Part shown: one piece after another, positions 50,757 to 59,233 of the stretch
How positions within the stretch are numbered: the stretch's first letter is position 1
Layout of the letters: each line of letters starts with the position of its first letter
DNA from: Pseudactinotalea suaedae
Lineage (GTDB): Bacteria > Actinomycetota > Actinomycetes > Actinomycetales > Beutenbergiaceae
NCBI RefSeq assembly: GCF_009733815.1
Contig: NZ_WNXY01000001.1
Span: forward strand, 310,001 to 374,000
Direction: 5' to 3'
DNA length: 64,000 nt
The notes under the pieces: model-generated
Database searches by the model: none
Seen by the model: only the letters and a program-made list of their open reading frames with translations
Told to the model about the DNA's origin: nothing
Position numbers and translations under genes: made by a program

Positions 50757-53700
50757 CGAGTCGAGGGGTGCGACGCACCCGGGGTACGCCGAGCTGCACG
50801 CCCACTCGGCGTTCAGCTTCCTCGACGGAGCGAGCCAGCCCGAGGAGCTGGTGGTGGAGGCCGTGGGGCGCGGGCTGTCCGGGCTGGCGCTGACGGACCA
50901 CGACGGGTTCTACGGCGTCGTGCGCTTCGCGGAGGCTGCGCGCGGCCTCGGGCTGCCCAGCATCTTCGGGTCCGAGCTCACCATGGGCCAGGAGCACCTG
51001 CTCGTGCTCGCCCGGGGTCCGGAGGGCTACCGGCGGCTCTCGCGCGCCATCGCGACCGCGCACCTCGCCACCGGTCGCAAGGGCGAGGCGGACTATCGCC
51101 TCGATGAGCTGGCCGAGCACGCCGAAGGTCACTGGACCGTGCTCACCGGCTGCCGGCAGGGTGCCGTGCGCCGCGCGCTGGAGCCGACTCCGGGCGCCTG
51201 GGACGTCCCCGCAGCGCGCGCCGAGCTGGAGCTGCTGATCGAGGCGTTCGGCAGGCAGAACGTGGTCGTCGAGGTCACCGACCGGGGGTTGCCGCTCGAT
51301 GCCGCCCGCAGCCAGGTGCTGGTCGATCTCGCGCACGCGGCCGGGGTCACGGCGGTCGCCACCGGGAACGTCCACTGCGCCGCGCCCCGGGACCAGCCGC
51401 TCGCCGACACCCTGGCCGCCGTGCACGCCCGCAGCAGCCTCGACCAGCTCGACGGGTGGCTGCCGCCCACCGCGAAGCACATCCGCTCGCCGCAGGAGAT
51501 GGCGCACGTGCACCGCCGCCACCCGCGGCTGCTCACCGCCAGCCTCGAGATCGCCGAGCAGTGCGCCTTCGACCTCGAGCTCGTCGCCCCCGAGCTGCCG
51601 CCGCACCCGGTGCCCGCCGGCCACACCGAGGCCACCTGGCTGCGGCACCTCACCGAGGTCGGCGCGGCCGAGCGCTACGGCCCTCGCCACGCCGAGCGCC
51701 AGCCCGGCGCCTACGCGATGATCGAGCACGAGCTCGGCATCATCGAACGGCTCGGCTTCCCCGGCTACTTCCTCATCGTCGGTGAGATCGTCGACTTCTG
51801 CCGCCGCAACGGCATCCTCTGCCAGGGCCGGGGCAGCGCGGCCAACTCGGCCGTCTGCTACGCGCTCGGCATCACCGCCGTCGACGCCGTGCAGCACAAG
51901 CTCCTCTTCGAACGCTTCCTCTCCGAGGGCCGCCGGGGCTACCCCGACATCGACGTCGACATCGAGTCCCGGCGCCGTGAGGAGGTCATCCAGTTCGTCT
52001 ACGAACGTTACGGACGCCGGCACGCCGCCCAGGTGGCGAACGTCATCTCCTACCGGCCCCGCTCCGCCGTCCGCGATGCCGCCAAGGCGTTCGGCTACGA
52101 CATCGGCCAGCAGGACGCCTGGTCGAAGGGCATCGAACGCTGGGGCTCGCTGCGCCCACACGAGCCCCGCCCCGACGGCGAGCAGCCGCCCTCGCCCGAA
52201 CGCCTCAGCGAGCAGGAGCGGCTGCGCCGTGACGGGCCCTGGACCCCCAGCGCGGAGGTCGATGCCGCCGCGACCGGCGACACCGACGACATCCCGGTCC
52301 ATGTCGTCGACATGGCCGAGCAGATGCTGCGGCTGCCACGCCACCTCGGCATCCACTCGGGCGGCATGGTGCTGTGCAAGGGCCCGGTGATCGACGTCTG
52401 CCCCGTCGAGTGGGCCACCATGCCGGGCCGCACCGTGCTGCAGTGGGACAAGGACGACTGCGCCGACGCCGGACTCGTCAAGTTCGACCTCCTCGGCCTC
52501 GGCATGCTGACCGCGCTGCGGCTGGCCTTCACCTGGGTGAAGGAGATCGAGGGGATCGAGGTGGACCTCCACTCGATCCCGCAGGAGGACCCGGCGGTCT
52601 ACGACCTGCTGTGCGCCGCCGACACGGTGGGCGTGTTCCAGGTGGAGTCCCGCGCCCAGATGGCCACGCTGCCGCGGCTGCGGCCACGCCGGTTCTACGA
52701 CATCGTCGTCGAGGTCGCGCTCATCCGCCCCGGCCCGATCCAGGGGCAGAGCGTGCACCCCTTCATCAACCGCAAGAACGGGCGTGAGCCCATCACCTAC
52801 CTGCACCCGCTGCTGGAGCCGGCGCTGGAGAAGACGCTCGGGGTGCCGCTGTTCCAGGAGCAGCTGATGCAGATCGCGATCGACGTCGCCGGCTTCTCAC
52901 CCGGTGAGGCCGACCAGCTGCGCCGGGCGATGGGCTCCAAGCGTTCGATGGAGCGCATGGAGGCGCTGCACCAGCGCCTGCTCGACGGCATGGCCGAGCG
53001 CGGCATCGGGCCCGACATCGGCGAGCAGATCTTCGACAAGCTGAAGGCGTTCGCCGACTTCGGCTTCCCGGAGTCGCACGCCTTCTCGTTCGCCTACCTC
53101 GTCTACGCCAGCTCATGGTTGAAGGTCCATCACCCCGAGGCCTTCTACGCCGGTCTGCTCGCCGCCCAGCCGATGGGGTTCTACTCACCGGCCTCGCTCG
53201 TCGCGGACGCCACCCGTCGAGGGGTCCGGGTCGAGCGGGCGGACGTCGCCCTCTCGCAGGTCCAGGCCTGCGTCCAGCGAGTTGATGAAGGCACAGGCGG
53301 CGGCTCCCTCGTGGTCCGGCTCGGGCTCGCACCGGTGCGGGGCATCGGTGAGAAGAGCGCCGAGCGGCTGGTCGCTGCTCGGGAGCGGGCACCGTTCGCG
53401 GATGTCGCCGACCTCTCGCGTCGGGTGGGTCTCTCGGCCGCGCAGCTGGAGTCGCTGGCCACCGCGGGTGCGCTGGCCAGCTTCGACCACACCCGCCGCG
53501 AGGCGCTGTGGCTCGCGGGCGCCCTGGCGGGGGAGAGTGGACGGCGTCATGGAGCCTTCGTGCAGGAGCCGCTGCCGTTCACCGCGGTGGGGCTGGAGGT
53601 CCCGGAGCTCCCGGTGATGGACCCGCTCACCCAGGCTGTCGCCGATGTGTGGGCCACCGGGCTGTCCACCGACTCCTTCCCCACCCAGTTCCGGCGCGCC

Positions 53701-54030
53701 GATCTCGACGCTGCCGGGGTGCTGACGATCGCGCAGGTACCGGGAGCAGGACCAGGCGCCCGGGTACGCGTCGCGGGTGTGGTCACCCATCGACAGCGAC
53801 CGGCGACCGCCCGCGGTGTCACGTTCCTGTCGCTGGAGGACGAGACCGGTCTGCTCAACGTCATCTGCTCGGCCGGGGTGTGGGGCCGCCACCGCAAGGC
53901 CGCGCGCGGCAGCGCCGCGCTCGTGATCCGGGGCACCGTCGAGCACGCGGACGGCGTCACGAACCTCATGGCCGAACGGATCGAGCCGCTCAGCCTCCGG
54001 GTGCCGAGCCGGTCCCGGGACTTCCAGTGA
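50749..54030 (+). CDS. dnaE2: Error-prone DNA polymerase DnaE2 (ImuC)
   Basis: At 1093 residues it has DnaE2 length. The N-terminal PHP domain starts at ELHAHSAFSFLDGA, the polymerase active-site aspartates are in YPDIDVDIE (residues 399-404) and VKFDLLGL (Asp580), and a helix-hairpin-helix (PVRGIGEKSAERLVAARE) and OB-fold (VRVAGVVTHRQRP) end the protein. DnaE2 carries out mutagenic lesion bypass in the SOS response, normally with ImuA' and ImuB. Neither partner is encoded in this window. The LexA box over its start shows it is damage-induced. Its 3' end overlaps a convergent gene by 41 bases. Confidence 0.95.
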   Translation: MFDESRGATHPGYAELHAHSAFSFLDGASQPEELVVEAVGRGLSGLALTDHDGFYGVVRFAEAARGLGLPSIFGSELTMGQEHLLVLARGPEGYRRLSRAIATAHLATGRKGEADYRLDELAEHAEGHWTVLTGCRQGAVRRALEPTPGAWDVPAARAELELLIEAFGRQNVVVEVTDRGLPLDAARSQVLVDLAHAAGVTAVATGNVHCAAPRDQPLADTLAAVHARSSLDQLDGWLPPTAKHIRSPQEMAHVHRRHPRLLTASLEIAEQCAFDLELVAPELPPHPVPAGHTEATWLRHLTEVGAAERYGPRHAERQPGAYAMIEHELGIIERLGFPGYFLIVGEIVDFCRRNGILCQGRGSAANSAVCYALGITAVDAVQHKLLFERFLSEGRRGYPDIDVDIESRRREEVIQFVYERYGRRHAAQVANVISYRPRSAVRDAAKAFGYDIGQQDAWSKGIERWGSLRPHEPRPDGEQPPSPERLSEQERLRRDGPWTPSAEVDAAATGDTDDIPVHVVDMAEQMLRLPRHLGIHSGGMVLCKGPVIDVCPVEWATMPGRTVLQWDKDDCADAGLVKFDLLGLGMLTALRLAFTWVKEIEGIEVDLHSIPQEDPAVYDLLCAADTVGVFQVESRAQMATLPRLRPRRFYDIVVEVALIRPGPIQGQSVHPFINRKNGREPITYLHPLLEPALEKTLGVPLFQEQLMQIAIDVAGFSPGEADQLRRAMGSKRSMERMEALHQRLLDGMAERGIGPDIGEQIFDKLKAFADFGFPESHAFSFAYLVYASSWLKVHHPEAFYAGLLAAQPMGFYSPASLVADATRRGVRVERADVALSQVQACVQRVDEGTGGGSLVVRLGLAPVRGIGEKSAERLVAARERAPFADVADLSRRVGLSAAQLESLATAGALASFDHTRREALWLAGALAGESGRRHGAFVQEPLPFTAVGLEVPELPVMDPLTQAVADVWATGLSTDSFPTQFRRADLDAAGVLTIAQVPGAGPGARVRVAGVVTHRQRPATARGVTFLSLEDETGLLNVICSAGVWGRHRKAARGSAALVIRGTVEHADGVTNLMAERIEPLSLRVPSRSRDFQ

Positions 54031-54499
54031 CCGGGCCGGTGGCGAACCAGTCCCGCATCGGGACCAGGTTCGTGATCGGGGCGAACAGGTCGAGCGTGCC
54101 GTAGTCCACGACGAACCCGGTCACGCCGCTGCCGGCCATCGACGCCGCCCAGTCGGCGGCAGCGGGCAGCGGCACCGTGAGCACGAGTCCTGCCTCGTCC
54201 CCGCTGAGACCGTTCGCCATCCCGGCGGTGCGTGCGCGAGCCGCGGTGGTGAACGCCAGCACGAGCGGGCCCTGCTGGTGCGCGATCGCATACGGGCGCG
54301 GGCTCTGCGGCTCGCCGCGCGCGATGAACAGCCAGTGCTTCAGCCCGTAGACGGCGCGCCACACCGCATCCATGGCACCGGCATCCTGCGGGGCCGCGCG
54401 CAAGGCCGCGGCGCGGCGGTCGATCTCGGCCACCACCTCCGGCGCGGGATCGATGCTCGAGATCGGCTGGCCGGGCTGCGGGTCGTTCGACGCGGTCAT
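53990..54499 (-). CDS. Uncharacterised 169-residue protein
   Basis: I recognise no family with certainty. The sequence has a short disordered N-terminus, a helix (EVVAEIDRRAAALRAAP), then an alternating strand/helix domain (KHWLFIARG, PLVLAFTTAARARTAG, GFVVDYGTLDLFAP) resembling SseB-like N-terminal domains. It ends in a Gly/Ser/Pro tail encoded opposite the dnaE2 end. ATG 54499 is the first start fitting that domain. It lies five bases after the DAHP synthase stop on the same strand, so it is probably co-transcribed with aroG. Confidence 0.55.
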   Translation of the reverse strand: MTASNDPQPGQPISSIDPAPEVVAEIDRRAAALRAAPQDAGAMDAVWRAVYGLKHWLFIARGEPQSPRPYAIAHQQGPLVLAFTTAARARTAGMANGLSGDEAGLVLTVPLPAAADWAASMAGSGVTGFVVDYGTLDLFAPITNLVPMRDWFATGPVTGSPGTGSAPGG

Positions 54500-54504
54500 G
54501 CGTC

Positions 54505-55596
54505 TCAGCGTGTCACAGCGGCGGCGAGGTGCTCGAGCACCTCGACCGTGGTGTCCCACCCCAGGCACGCGTCGGTGACGCTCTGCCCGTAGGTGAGCGC
54601 CGGGTGCCCGGGCCGCGGGTCGAGGCGCTGGGCACCGCCCACGAGGAAGCTCTCGAGCATCACACCCGCGAGCACGGGCGCACCGGCGGCGCGCTCGGCC
54701 GCCACCTGCTCGGCGATCTCGTGCGCCACCACCGCCTGTCGCCGGTGGTCCTTGCCGCTGTTGCCGTGGCTGGCGTCGACCATCACACGCGCGGGCATAC
54801 CGGCGGCGCGCAGCCGCTCCGCAGCGGCCTGCACGTGAGCGGCCGAGTAGTTCGGTCCGCTGCTCGAGCCGCGCAGGATGACGTGCGTGTCCGGGTTGCC
54901 GGACGTGCGCACGAGCGCCGCCCGCCCCTGCGGGTCGATCCCGAGGAACGACTGCGCGGACCCGGCCGCGGTGCACCCGTCGAGAGCTACGTCGAGGCTG
55001 CCGTCGGTGCCGTTCTTGAACCCGATCGGCATCGACAGCCCCGAGGCGAGCTGTCGATGGATCTGGCTCTCCGCCGTCCGGGCCCCGATCGCGCCCCAGC
55101 TGATCAGGTCCGCGAGGTACTGCGGGCTGATCGGCTCCAGGAACTCGGTCGCGGTGGGCAGCCCGAGGTCGACCACGTCACGCAGGAACTCACGTGCCCG
55201 GTGCAGGCCGGTGGCGATGTCGTGGCTGCCGTCCAGGTGCGGGTCGTTGACCAGCCCCTTCCAGCCGATGGTGGTCCGTGGCTTCTCGAAGTAGGTCCGC
55301 ATCACCACGAGCAGGCGGTCGTCGAGCCGCTGCGCCACGGTGGCCAGCCGGCGCGCGTACTCCAGACCCGCCTCGGTGTCGTGGATCGAGCACGGACCGA
55401 CGATCACCAGCAACCGGTCGTCGGTCCCGAGCAGGGCGGCGCGCACAGCCTCGCGAGAGCGAGCGACGCGGCGGAGCGCGGTGTCGTCGGCGGGCAGCTG
55501 GTCCAGCAGCTCGGCCGGGCTGGGCAGCGGCTCGATCTCGGCGACGTGCAGGTCCGAGGTGCGGGCGGCGGCTCGGGTCAGCGCAGACAGGGACAT
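54505..55596 (-). CDS. aroG: 3-deoxy-7-phosphoheptulonate (DAHP) synthase, class I
   Basis: A 363-residue class I-alpha DAHP synthase, which condenses phosphoenolpyruvate and erythrose 4-phosphate to open the shikimate pathway. Hallmarks are VIVGPCSIHD, MRTYFEKPRTTIGWKGL, the metal/substrate residues in GIDPQGRAALVRTSGN, and DASHGNSGK. The feedback-inhibited aroF/aroG/aroH type cannot be split further by eye. The start has GGAAGGA upstream. A 145-base leader with a 19-codon peptide containing Trp, Tyr and Phe codons and competing stem-loops lies before it, pointing to attenuation by aromatic amino acids. Confidence 0.95.
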   Translation of the reverse strand: MSLSALTRAAARTSDLHVAEIEPLPSPAELLDQLPADDTALRRVARSREAVRAALLGTDDRLLVIVGPCSIHDTEAGLEYARRLATVAQRLDDRLLVVMRTYFEKPRTTIGWKGLVNDPHLDGSHDIATGLHRAREFLRDVVDLGLPTATEFLEPISPQYLADLISWGAIGARTAESQIHRQLASGLSMPIGFKNGTDGSLDVALDGCTAAGSAQSFLGIDPQGRAALVRTSGNPDTHVILRGSSSGPNYSAAHVQAAAERLRAAGMPARVMVDASHGNSGKDHRRQAVVAHEIAEQVAAERAAGAPVLAGVMLESFLVGGAQRLDPRPGHPALTYGQSVTDACLGWDTTVEVLEHLAAAVTR

Positions 55597-55597
55597 G

Positions 55598-55721
55598 GGG
55601 TCCTTCCCGGCGGACCCAGCAGAGCCCGCCTGTGGCGGCGGCGGGCAGAAGAGGACGTCTCTGCCCGGTGGCTCTGGGGGTGTCGTGGCGTCAGTGCGCG
55701 GTCGGCCCCTCCAGAGCCACC
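55598..55721 (-). promoter_or_regulatory. Probable attenuator with mutually exclusive stems before aroG
   Basis: In the minus-strand RNA, segment 1 (GGTGGCTCTGG, 55721-55711) is inside the leader peptide just after its Trp-Arg-Tyr-Phe codons. It pairs perfectly over 11 bp with segment 2 (CCAGAGCCACC within 55680-55667). Segment 2 can instead pair with segment 3 (GGCTCTG, 55626-55620), closing a nested GGGCAGA/TCTGCCC hairpin (55666-55643). A last GGGTCC/GGACCC hairpin (55617-55598) would bury the aroG ribosome site and shares three bases with segment 3. Stalled ribosomes would cover segment 1 and favour 2:3, freeing the ribosome site. Confidence 0.7.
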
Positions 55722-55750
55722 ACGAAATAGCGCCAACGACGATCGGTCAC
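55691..55750 (-). CDS. Aromatic leader peptide for aroG
   Basis: GTG opens a 19-residue peptide VTDRRWRYFVVALEGPTAH ending in TGA at 55691. Trp, Tyr and Phe fall within four codons (W-R-Y-F), exactly the three end products that control DAHP synthase. The GTG lies six bases after a TAGCCT hexamer (55762-55757), so the peptide is probably translated from the very 5' end of the mRNA. Downstream stems overlap its second half. A peptide gene of this kind is too short for usual gene callers. Confidence 0.75.
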   Translation of the reverse strand: MTDRRWRYFVVALEGPTAH

Positions 55751-55759
55751 GCTGTGAGG

Positions 55760-56413
55760 CTACCGCGTGGCGGCGTACACCCAGTACTCCTCGTCACGAT
55801 GTGAGAGCTGTACCGGTACCCGGACAATCCGGACCTGCCCGATCGTGGTGCGCAGCTCCCGCTCGAGGGTGTGCGCCGGATGGGCGCTCCACACCACCAG
55901 CATCCCTCCCGGCGCGAGCGCACGGCGGGCGAGTGCGAGCCCACCACGGTCGTACAGCGCGCGGTTGGACAGGTGCACGAGCTGGTCGGGTCCGTTGTCG
56001 ACGTCGAGAAGCACGACGTCGTAGCTCGCCCGTGCGGCCGCGCCCAGATGGGCGAGGACGTCGGTCACGTGAACGCTCAGGCGTGCGTCCGCGAGCAGGT
56101 CCGGTCCGTGCGGGACCGTGCCGTCCGCCAACCAGTCGACGACGGCCTGCTCGATCTCGACCACGTCGACGTGCTCGACGCGCGGGTCCGCCAGCAGCTC
56201 GGCGGTGGTGTACCCCAGCCCCAGACCACCGACGAGGACACGGAACGGCCTGGCTGAGCGCTCCAGGGCCACGCGTGCGAGCGCTCGTTCGCTCGTCGTC
56301 TGCTCGGTGTCCATGACGAAGACGCCGTTGACACGCAGCTCGAGCACGCCGTCCGCGCGGGTGGACAGGACGAGCTCACCGCGGGCAGAGACCGCCCGTG
56401 CCACGGTGCTCAT
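55760..56413 (-). CDS. Spermidine synthase-like methyltransferase-fold protein
   Basis: A 217-residue Rossmann-fold protein. VLVGGLGLGYTTAELL is the nucleotide-binding loop, VDVVEIEQAVVDWL the acidic strand, and YDVVLLDVDNGPDQLV the catalytic-site strand of the spermidine-synthase/SAM-methyltransferase superfamily. The N-terminal domain is short compared with true spermidine synthases, and the aspartates for polyamine binding are not convincing, so aminopropyl transfer is uncertain. The stop codon overlaps the -10 element of the aroG leader. It lies five bases after the AI-2E-type transporter gene on the same strand. Confidence 0.75.
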   Translation of the reverse strand: MSTVARAVSARGELVLSTRADGVLELRVNGVFVMDTEQTTSERALARVALERSARPFRVLVGGLGLGYTTAELLADPRVEHVDVVEIEQAVVDWLADGTVPHGPDLLADARLSVHVTDVLAHLGAAARASYDVVLLDVDNGPDQLVHLSNRALYDRGGLALARRALAPGGMLVVWSAHPAHTLERELRTTIGQVRIVRVPVQLSHRDEEYWVYAATR

Positions 56414-56417
56414 GCCG

Positions 56418-57722
56418 TCAGTCCTTGCTGGACATCTGGTCGCGGGCAGCGATGACCTTCATCTTGATCGCGGACATCTCGTCGGTGTTCATCGGAGGGT
56501 CGAGATGGCGCAGCTTGGCGTACACGGCCCAGATCACGGCGACGATCGGGATGATGATGACGGCGCCCAGGATGCCCGCCACCAGGGTTCCCGACGTCAC
56601 CGAGAGCGCCACCGCCACCGGGTGCAGCGAGACCTGCTTGCCCATGATCAAGGGCGTCAGCACGTGGCCCTCGAACTGCCCGATCAGCGCGATGCCGATA
56701 CCCACGACGACCGCGATCAACGGCCCCTGCGTGGCCAGGGCCACAATCATCGCGACGACCATCGCGGCCGGGGCGCCGACCAGCGGGATGAACGCACCGA
56801 TGAACACCAGCACCGCCAGCGGTGCCGCCAGCGGCACCTGGAGGGCGGTCAGGATGATCGCGGCGAGGATGCCGTCGGCGAGCGCGACCAGGACCGTGCC
56901 ACGGGCGAACCCGGAGAACGTGTACCAGGCGACCTCACCGCCGATGACCCACGACTCACGCACGCGCGCCGGGAGCTGGTTGATGAACCACTCCCACATC
57001 TGTGAGCCGCGCGCGAGGAAGAACACCGTGCAGAACGTCGCGATCGCCAGGATCGCGAACACCTCGAACAGCGAACCTGCCCCCTCGGCCGCTCCGGTCG
57101 CGGCCCGGTTGATGAGGTCCTGCTGATTCTCCTCGATCCACTGCTCGCCCTGGGCGATCCACTCCTGGATCTGGTCGCTCGTGACCGTCAGGCCGAAGGG
57201 GAGGTGCTCGAGCTGGCTCAGCAGGTCCTGGATCCCGGCGCTGAACTCGACCGACAGGTTCTGCCACTGCCCGCGCACCGACTGCACCACGAACGTGACG
57301 ATGCCGCCCATGACAAGGATCGAGGCGAGCATCGAGGCCACCACGGCGAGCGGGCGGGGTATCCAGCGGTCGAGCAGGTTGACCAGCGGACGCAGCACCG
57401 AGGCGAACACCAGCGCCAGGAACACCGCCACGAACACGAGCTGGATGCGGGCCGTGGCATACACCAGGACCACCACGACCGCGAGGATCACCAGCAGCCG
57501 CCACGAGACCCCGGCGGCCCTGCGCATCCAACGCGGAGCGCCGTCGCCGTTCTCCTCCAGGCGCATGTGGCCCTCGGGGAGCCGCCGCACCCGCGGCGCA
57601 CCACCGCGCGAGGGCGGACGCGTGGTGACCGGGCGCGGGAGGCGCCGCTCGTCGGGCTGCGGGACAGCGGTCGTGCTGGGGGCGGCACGAGACGCGCGAC
57701 GCAGGATCGCCGGCATCTTCAT
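56418..57722 (-). CDS. AI-2E family (PerM/YdiK-like) transporter
   Basis: A 434-residue protein with a 75-residue basic N-terminal tail and eight predicted membrane helices, the first pair at about residues 85-130. The conserved IGAFIPLVGAPAAMV and GIALIGQFEGHVLTPLIMGK segments identify the AI-2E transporter family (PF01594), which exports small molecules or Na+ by an antiport mechanism. ATG 57722 gives the expected N-terminus; the frame stays open upstream, but without a family match. It precedes the spermidine-synthase-like gene by five bases. Confidence 0.88.
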   Translation of the reverse strand: MKMPAILRRASRAAPSTTAVPQPDERRLPRPVTTRPPSRGGAPRVRRLPEGHMRLEENGDGAPRWMRRAAGVSWRLLVILAVVVVLVYATARIQLVFVAVFLALVFASVLRPLVNLLDRWIPRPLAVVASMLASILVMGGIVTFVVQSVRGQWQNLSVEFSAGIQDLLSQLEHLPFGLTVTSDQIQEWIAQGEQWIEENQQDLINRAATGAAEGAGSLFEVFAILAIATFCTVFFLARGSQMWEWFINQLPARVRESWVIGGEVAWYTFSGFARGTVLVALADGILAAIILTALQVPLAAPLAVLVFIGAFIPLVGAPAAMVVAMIVALATQGPLIAVVVGIGIALIGQFEGHVLTPLIMGKQVSLHPVAVALSVTSGTLVAGILGAVIIIPIVAVIWAVYAKLRHLDPPMNTDEMSAIKMKVIAARDQMSSKD

Positions 57723-57766
57723 CTCGTCAGTGTGCCTCAGCGGTCTCGTCCCGGTAACGATCTGGG

Positions 57767-58738
57767 TCAGGCAGGTCCGAGCGTGTCGGCGATGTCGGCC
57801 CAGGTCTGCGCCTCCGCGAGCTGCACGAGAGCAGCCGCCTGTCGCTCGGGTGTCGGCCACGTCTCCAGCTGCCACAGCACCGACTCGACGGTGCGGGCCA
57901 GACCCCACAGGGCGACGCGCTGCGGCGGCAGCCCCAGGGCCTGGCTCGACCGGAGCAGCCGCGGGAGCAGCACGGCCTGCGGGTCCGGGTGGCCGAACGG
58001 GTCGTCGATCTGGTTCAGCACGGGCCACAGCTCGTAGGCCGGGTCACCGAGCATCGGCTTGGGGTCGATCGCCAGCCAGTGCGGCGTTCCGGGGTCGTCG
58101 AGGAGGATGTTCCCGGGGTTGAGGTCGCCGTGCAGCAGCACGGTGGGGGCGTCGTCGCCCGCGAACGCCCGGAGCTGCTCGATCCCGCGGGAGACGATCG
58201 CCACCCGGTCTCCCAGCAGCGACATCCAGCGGCTGGCGCGCTCGGAGGCGAGCGTGACCCAGTAGTGAGCGACCTCCCGCAGGATCGGCACGCCCAGGTC
58301 GGCGATCGGAGCCCGATGCAGGTTCGCGAGGACGCCGACGCAGGCGTCGATCTGCTGCTCCGGGCTACCCGGGGTGGCGAGCAGGGTCGTGCCGGGATGC
58401 GCGCGACGCAGCAGCAGCGCCCAGTCCTCGGCGTCGTGAGCGAGCAGCTCGACGGCGGCCGAGCCGCGCCACATCCCGAGCGCGACCGCCTCGTAGCGGG
58501 CCTCCTCGTGCGGAAAGCTGATCTTGAGCACCACGGGCGTGCCGTCGGCCATGGTGGCGGGCGCGGTCCAGGAGGCGGTGCCCACGCCGAACGGCTCACC
58601 GACCTGCAGCTGCCACCGGTGCGCGGCCCGCTGCACCAGCGTGGGCACGGTGCTCAGCCACGCGGCGCCCGCCGCGGTCGAGGCGGCACCACCGGGTTGG
58701 GTCAGGACAGCGGGGATGTTCACCTGCACGATCACCAC
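57767..58738 (-). CDS. Aminoglycoside 6-phosphotransferase-like kinase (APH(6) family)
   Basis: A 323-residue kinase-fold protein of the APH_6_hur group. The catalytic loop HGDLNPGNILLDD and the metal-binding AIDPKPMLGDPAYEL segment are complete; VVLKISFPHEE carries the ATP-binding lysine. Relatives phosphorylate streptomycin or hydroxyurea, but most chromosomal copies in actinobacteria have unknown substrates and do not confer resistance. It is separated from the trmL gene by one base and from the AI-2E gene by 44 bases. Confidence 0.88.
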   Translation of the reverse strand: MVIVQVNIPAVLTQPGGAASTAAGAAWLSTVPTLVQRAAHRWQLQVGEPFGVGTASWTAPATMADGTPVVLKISFPHEEARYEAVALGMWRGSAAVELLAHDAEDWALLLRRAHPGTTLLATPGSPEQQIDACVGVLANLHRAPIADLGVPILREVAHYWVTLASERASRWMSLLGDRVAIVSRGIEQLRAFAGDDAPTVLLHGDLNPGNILLDDPGTPHWLAIDPKPMLGDPAYELWPVLNQIDDPFGHPDPQAVLLPRLLRSSQALGLPPQRVALWGLARTVESVLWQLETWPTPERQAAALVQLAEAQTWADIADTLGPA

Positions 58739-58739
58739 G

Positions 58740-59213
58740 TTATCCGGGCGCGGCGTAGCCGTGCTGTCGCCAGGCCTCGTAGACCGCGAGGGCCGCCGAG
58801 TTCGACAGGTTGAGCGAGCGGATACCGGGAAGCATCGGAATCTTGACCCTCTCGGTCACCCGCGTGTCGTCGAGCACGTCATCCGGCAGCCCGTCCGGCT
58901 CCGGGCCGAGCAGCAGTGCGTCACCGGGCTGGTAGGCGATCTCGTGGAAGTTCGTGGTGGCTCGGCCCGTGAACGCGTAGACCCGGCCGGTGCCGTGCTC
59001 GGCCAGGTGCGTCAGCGTGTCCTCCCAGTCAGGGTGCACGACGACGTTCGCCAGGTCGTGGTAGTCCAGGCCGGCTCGGCGGAGCTTGGCGTCGGTGAGG
59101 TCGAAACCCAGGGGCTCGACCAGGTGCAGCGTGCAGCCGGTCGCGGCGACCATCCGGATCGCGTTGCCGGTGTTCGGCGGGATCCTCGGCTCGTAGAAGA
59201 CGACGTGGAACAT
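58740..59213 (-). CDS. trmL: tRNA (cytidine(34)-2'-O)-methyltransferase TrmL
   Basis: A 157-residue SPOUT methyltransferase of the TrmL size. The three motifs are PRIPPNTGNAIRM near the N-terminus, LLLGPEPDGLP in the middle, and IPMLPGIRSLNLSNSAALAVYEAWRQ forming the C-terminal knot that binds S-adenosylmethionine. It methylates the wobble ribose of tRNA-Leu isoacceptors. Here it is followed immediately by the APH-like gene, with which it is probably co-transcribed. The upstream AAA ATPase gene ends 20 bases before it. Confidence 0.93.
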   Translation of the reverse strand: MFHVVFYEPRIPPNTGNAIRMVAATGCTLHLVEPLGFDLTDAKLRRAGLDYHDLANVVVHPDWEDTLTHLAEHGTGRVYAFTGRATTNFHEIAYQPGDALLLGPEPDGLPDDVLDDTRVTERVKIPMLPGIRSLNLSNSAALAVYEAWRQHGYAAPG

Positions 59214-59233
59214 GGGGGCGCGCTCCGCTCTCG

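Noticed and set aside
49894-52806. A 970-codon open frame antisense to the SDR gene and dnaE2
   Set aside because: Its translation is a low-complexity Gly/Val/Arg/His mix with no domain, as expected opposite GC-rich coding DNA; dnaE2 on the other strand has every family motif.
57767-58738. Aminoglycoside resistance gene
   Set aside because: APH(6)-like kinases are common chromosomal genes in actinobacteria; nothing here (no mobile element or resistance neighbours) supports a resistance role.
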